A DNA stretch of 8,023 bases from Actinomycetes bacterium (lineage in GTDB: Bacteria > Actinomycetota > Acidimicrobiia > Acidimicrobiales > Microtrichaceae). The notes beneath the pieces were generated by a model. That model searched no databases. It saw only the letters and a list, made by a program, of their open reading frames with translations, and had not been told where the DNA came from. A program made the translations under genes and the position numbers. Positions 6,468 through 8,023 of the stretch are shown piece by piece (position 1 is the stretch's first letter; each line of letters starts with the position of its first letter). Location: NCBI GenBank assembly GCA_023423215.1, contig JAFAFZ010000122.1, positions 1-8,023 on the forward strand, written 5' to 3'.

Positions 6468-7145
6468 ATGACGGACGCCCCGGGCCGCCTGCTCGCCAGC
6501 GGACGGGCGGCCGACGTGTTCGACCTGGGCGACGGCACGGTGCTGCGCCGCTACCGCATCGACCACGACACGGCGGCCGAGGCACGGATCATGCGCTGGG
6601 CCGCCGAGCAGGGCCTGCCGGTGCCGCACGTGCACCGCAGCGAGGGTCCGGACCTCGTGATGGACCACGTCGCCGGGCCGACCATGCTCGAGGCGTTGCA
6701 GCGGCGGCCGTGGACGCTGCGTCGCCACGCCCGGCTGCTCGCGTCGCTGCAGTCGCGCATCGGCGCGCTGCGCGCACCGTCGTGGGTGGCGCCGGTCCGC
6801 ACCGGCCCGCCCGGTGACGCCCTCCTGCACCTCGACCTGCACCCGATGAACGTCCTGATCGGAACCGACGGCCCGGTGGTCATCGACTGGACCAACGCCG
6901 CACGCGGCCCCGCAGCGCTGGACGCCGGGTACTCGTTCGTCCTGATGTCGACCTTCGAGGCGCGACGGGCGTTCGAGCGGTTCGGCCAGCGTGCCTTCGC
7001 CTCGACCTTCGCCGGCGCTCGGGGTCGGGCGGCGGTGGACGAGCTGCTGCTCGCCGCGTGCGAGCTGCGGCTGGCGGACCGTGCCACCACCGACGGCGAG
7101 CGGGACGCGATCCGTCGGCTCCGCGCCCGTCACGCCGCGCGATGA
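6468..7145 (+). CDS. Small APH-fold phosphotransferase (aminoglycoside phosphotransferase/choline kinase superfamily)
   Basis: 225 residues, short for the superfamily (usually 250-300). It has a protein-kinase-like fold predicted to phosphorylate a small molecule; the substrate is unknown and antibiotic resistance should not be assumed. The catalytic loop is canonical: HLDLHPMN at residues 121-128, with Asp123 as catalytic base and Asn128 for metal. PVVIDW at 136-141 gives the DFG-equivalent Asp140. At the N-terminus, ASGRAADVF resembles the nucleotide-binding loop, but the beta-3 position reads VLRRYR (25-30) with Arg where kinases usually have Lys; Glu38 could be the helix-C partner. The segment PDLVMDHVAGPTMLEAL is the expected hinge. 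From memory, other actinobacterial proteins of this small type also have VLRR, so it may be a family trait. The ATG is 25 bases after the acyl-CoA synthetase stop, suggesting cotranscription, with only a weak ribosome binding site. Confidence 0.85.
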   Translation: MTDAPGRLLASGRAADVFDLGDGTVLRRYRIDHDTAAEARIMRWAAEQGLPVPHVHRSEGPDLVMDHVAGPTMLEALQRRPWTLRRHARLLASLQSRIGALRAPSWVAPVRTGPPGDALLHLDLHPMNVLIGTDGPVVIDWTNAARGPAALDAGYSFVLMSTFEARRAFERFGQRAFASTFAGARGRAAVDELLLAACELRLADRATTDGERDAIRRLRARHAAR

Positions 7146-7154
7146 ACGATCCGC

Positions 7155-7171
7155 CCGATCGACCCGATCGG
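7155..7171. repeat. Perfect 7-base inverted repeat upstream of menG
   Basis: CCGATCG (7155-7161) and CGATCGG (7165-7171) are separated by ACC. The repeat starts 10 bases after the phosphotransferase stop and ends 36 bases before the menG -10 candidate. It could be a small terminator hairpin (the 3-base loop is tight and no T-run follows) or an operator. The rest of the 75-base gap shows only the promoter element. Confidence 0.35.
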
Positions 7172-7207
7172 TCGTGGACCGGCTCGGCCGGGTCGCACCC
7201 CTGGCCG

Positions 7208-7213
7208 TAGTCT
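7208..7213 (+). promoter_or_regulatory. Candidate leaderless -10 element for menG
   Basis: TAGTCT fits TANNNT exactly and ends 7 bases before the ATG at 7221. No ribosome binding site is present between them. Together with the similar elements at 1521 and 3176 this suggests that leaderless starts are common in this genome. No clear -35 is seen. Confidence 0.5.
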
Positions 7214-7220
7214 GGCCCCG

Positions 7221-7964
7221 ATGACCGCCCCAGAGACCACCGAGCCGGACCAGCACACGCTCATCCCGAAGCCGGGCGACCCGCTGCCGACGGGCGAGGA
7301 CAAGACCCGCTCGGTCCAGGCGATGTTCGACGTGATCGCGCCGCGCTACGACCTGGTGAACCGACTCATGACCTTCCGCATGGACGTCGGGTGGCGACGC
7401 CGTTCGGTGGCGGCGCTGGGCCTGACGCCCGGCTCGGTCGTGGTGGACCTGGCCTGCGGCACCGGCGACCTGGCGCAGGACCTGTCCCGCCGCGGGCTCG
7501 TGCCCGTCGGTGTGGACCTGAGCTTCGGCATGCTGGCTGCGGCGCCGGTGCCGTTCGCCCGCCTCCAGGGCGACGGCAGCGCGCTGCCGTTCCCCGACCA
7601 CTCGGTCGACGGCGTCACCTGCGGGTTCGCGCTGCGGAACTTCACCGACCTGGACGGCACGTTCGCCGAGCTGGCACGCGTCGTGCGCCCGGGCGGACGC
7701 ATCGCCCTGCTCGAGGTCGCGACCCCTCCGAACCCGGTGCTGCGGTTCGGCCACGGCATCTACTTCGGCCAGGTCGTCCCGCGCATCGGCGCCGCGCTGT
7801 CCGACGGCGATGCCTACCGCTACCTGCCCCGCTCGGTGGAGTACCTGCCGGACCCCGACGAGATGCTCGACTCGCTACGGCGGTGCGGCTTCACCCACGT
7901 CACGCGGACGCTGCTCACGGTGGGCATCTCGCAGCTGATCACCGCGACCCGCGGCGCCGCGTGA
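7221..7964 (+). CDS. menG: Demethylmenaquinone methyltransferase (MenG/UbiE family)
   Basis: 247 residues, near the family's usual 230-250. The enzyme uses S-adenosylmethionine to C-methylate demethylmenaquinone, the last step of menaquinone synthesis, at the cytoplasmic membrane face. After a 28-residue variable N-terminus comes the family start TRSVQAMFDVIAPRYDLVNRLM, then the SAM motif I VVDLACGTGD at 74-83, GVDLSFGML (acidic end of beta-2), GDGSALPFPDHSVD, and the UbiE-specific FALRNFTD around Asn140. PGGRIALLEVATPPNP precedes YRYLPRSVEYLP at 199-210, matching the C-terminal UbiE signature. Actinobacteria use menaquinone rather than ubiquinone, hence menG rather than ubiE. ATG at 7221 follows a TAGTCT -10 at leaderless spacing. 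The stop overlaps the next gene's GTG, implying coupled expression with another gene, plausibly also in menaquinone synthesis. Confidence 0.92.
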   Translation: MTAPETTEPDQHTLIPKPGDPLPTGEDKTRSVQAMFDVIAPRYDLVNRLMTFRMDVGWRRRSVAALGLTPGSVVVDLACGTGDLAQDLSRRGLVPVGVDLSFGMLAAAPVPFARLQGDGSALPFPDHSVDGVTCGFALRNFTDLDGTFAELARVVRPGGRIALLEVATPPNPVLRFGHGIYFGQVVPRIGAALSDGDAYRYLPRSVEYLPDPDEMLDSLRRCGFTHVTRTLLTVGISQLITATRGAA

Positions 7965-8023
7965 GCGCGGAAACCCGACCGACGTCCGTCGCGCTGGACG
8001 CGGGCCGGCTGCGCGCCGTCACC
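7961..8023 (+). CDS. Start of a downstream gene overlapping menG (3' truncated)
   Basis: A GTG at 7961-7963 overlaps the menG TGA (7962-7964) as GTGA, the classic arrangement for translational coupling, and the frame stays open for 21 codons to the window edge. It reads VSAETRPTSVALDAGRLRAVT, with the first residue translated as Met. Nothing here is diagnostic. By context, and because actinobacterial isochorismate synthases (MenF type) often follow menG and start with a similar LRAVT-like strand, isochorismate synthase is the leading guess, but that rests on neighbourhood rather than motif. Confidence 0.55.
   Translation, partial: MSAETRPTSVALDAGRLRAVT

Noticed and set aside
3083..6538. A stop-free minus-strand frame of 1151 codons opposite the peptidase and the acyl-CoA synthetase
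   Set aside because: It is antisense to two genes with complete catalytic motifs. Its product is low-complexity (rich in Arg, Val, Gly, Asp, His) with no recognisable domain. Long antisense frames are expected in GC-rich DNA where stop codons are rare.
6468..7145. Reading the APH-fold protein as an aminoglycoside resistance gene
   Set aside because: The superfamily includes many kinases of other small molecules. There is no mobile-element context, no composition shift and no resistance-specific motif.
1993..7170. The 12-base string TCGACCCGATCG occurs at 1993-2004 and 7159-7170, each shortly after a stop codon
   Set aside because: With this base composition several shared 12-mers are expected by chance in 8 kb, and the flanks do not match. 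Not enough to call a repeat family.
6144..7754. A 536-codon minus-strand open frame across the phosphotransferase and menG
   Set aside because: It is again antisense to well-supported genes, Arg/Ala/His-rich and without family motifs, so it is a composition artefact.

Overview
This is high-GC actinobacterial chromosome (roughly 70% G+C by eye, third codon positions almost all G or C). It is gene-dense, with no gap longer than about 155 bases. Several genes have a TANNNT-like -10 element directly before the start codon, as expected of leaderless transcripts. An F420-type luciferase-like oxidoreductase, a mycobacterial-type MaoC hydratase and a menaquinone methyltransferase fit Actinomycetota. 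The flavour of the proteins suggests Acidimicrobiia or a relative, but that finer placement is recollection, not proof. I see no rRNA, tRNA, CRISPR array, insertion sequence, phage gene or attachment site, and base composition does not change along the window.

Layout. (1) 1-236: 3' end of rlmN on the plus strand, converging on a short sugar-phosphate nucleotidyltransferase (260-1036, minus). (2) The nucleotidyltransferase and a small four-helix membrane protein of unknown function (1035-1457, plus) diverge from one shared CATG, so each gene's upstream region lies inside the other's coding sequence. (3) A MaoC-type (R)-enoyl-thioester hydratase (1533-1991, plus) converges on an F420-type LLM oxidoreductase (2079-3032, minus), with a good GC hairpin at 2012-2037 between them. 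(4) A 155-base divergent promoter region leads to a secreted lipoprotein peptidase of the tripeptidyl aminopeptidase type (3188-4738). After it come an AMP-forming acyl-CoA synthetase (4799-6442) and a small APH-fold phosphotransferase (6468-7145), the last two probably cotranscribed. (5) menG/ubiE (7221-7964) overlaps the start of a further gene by GTGA; the window ends 21 codons into it.

How the genes work together. The hydratase and the acyl-CoA synthetase both act on acyl thioesters and suit fatty-acid or sterol side-chain metabolism. They are not in one operon, so a shared pathway is inference. menG and the overlapping downstream frame look like a respiratory quinone operon. Overall this is ordinary housekeeping and catabolic chromosome. 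I did not find a convincing new defence, mobile or biosynthetic system. The points most worth a second look are the shared divergent start, the repeated leaderless promoter pattern, the uncharacterised membrane protein and the structured 60-base gap before the acyl-CoA synthetase.
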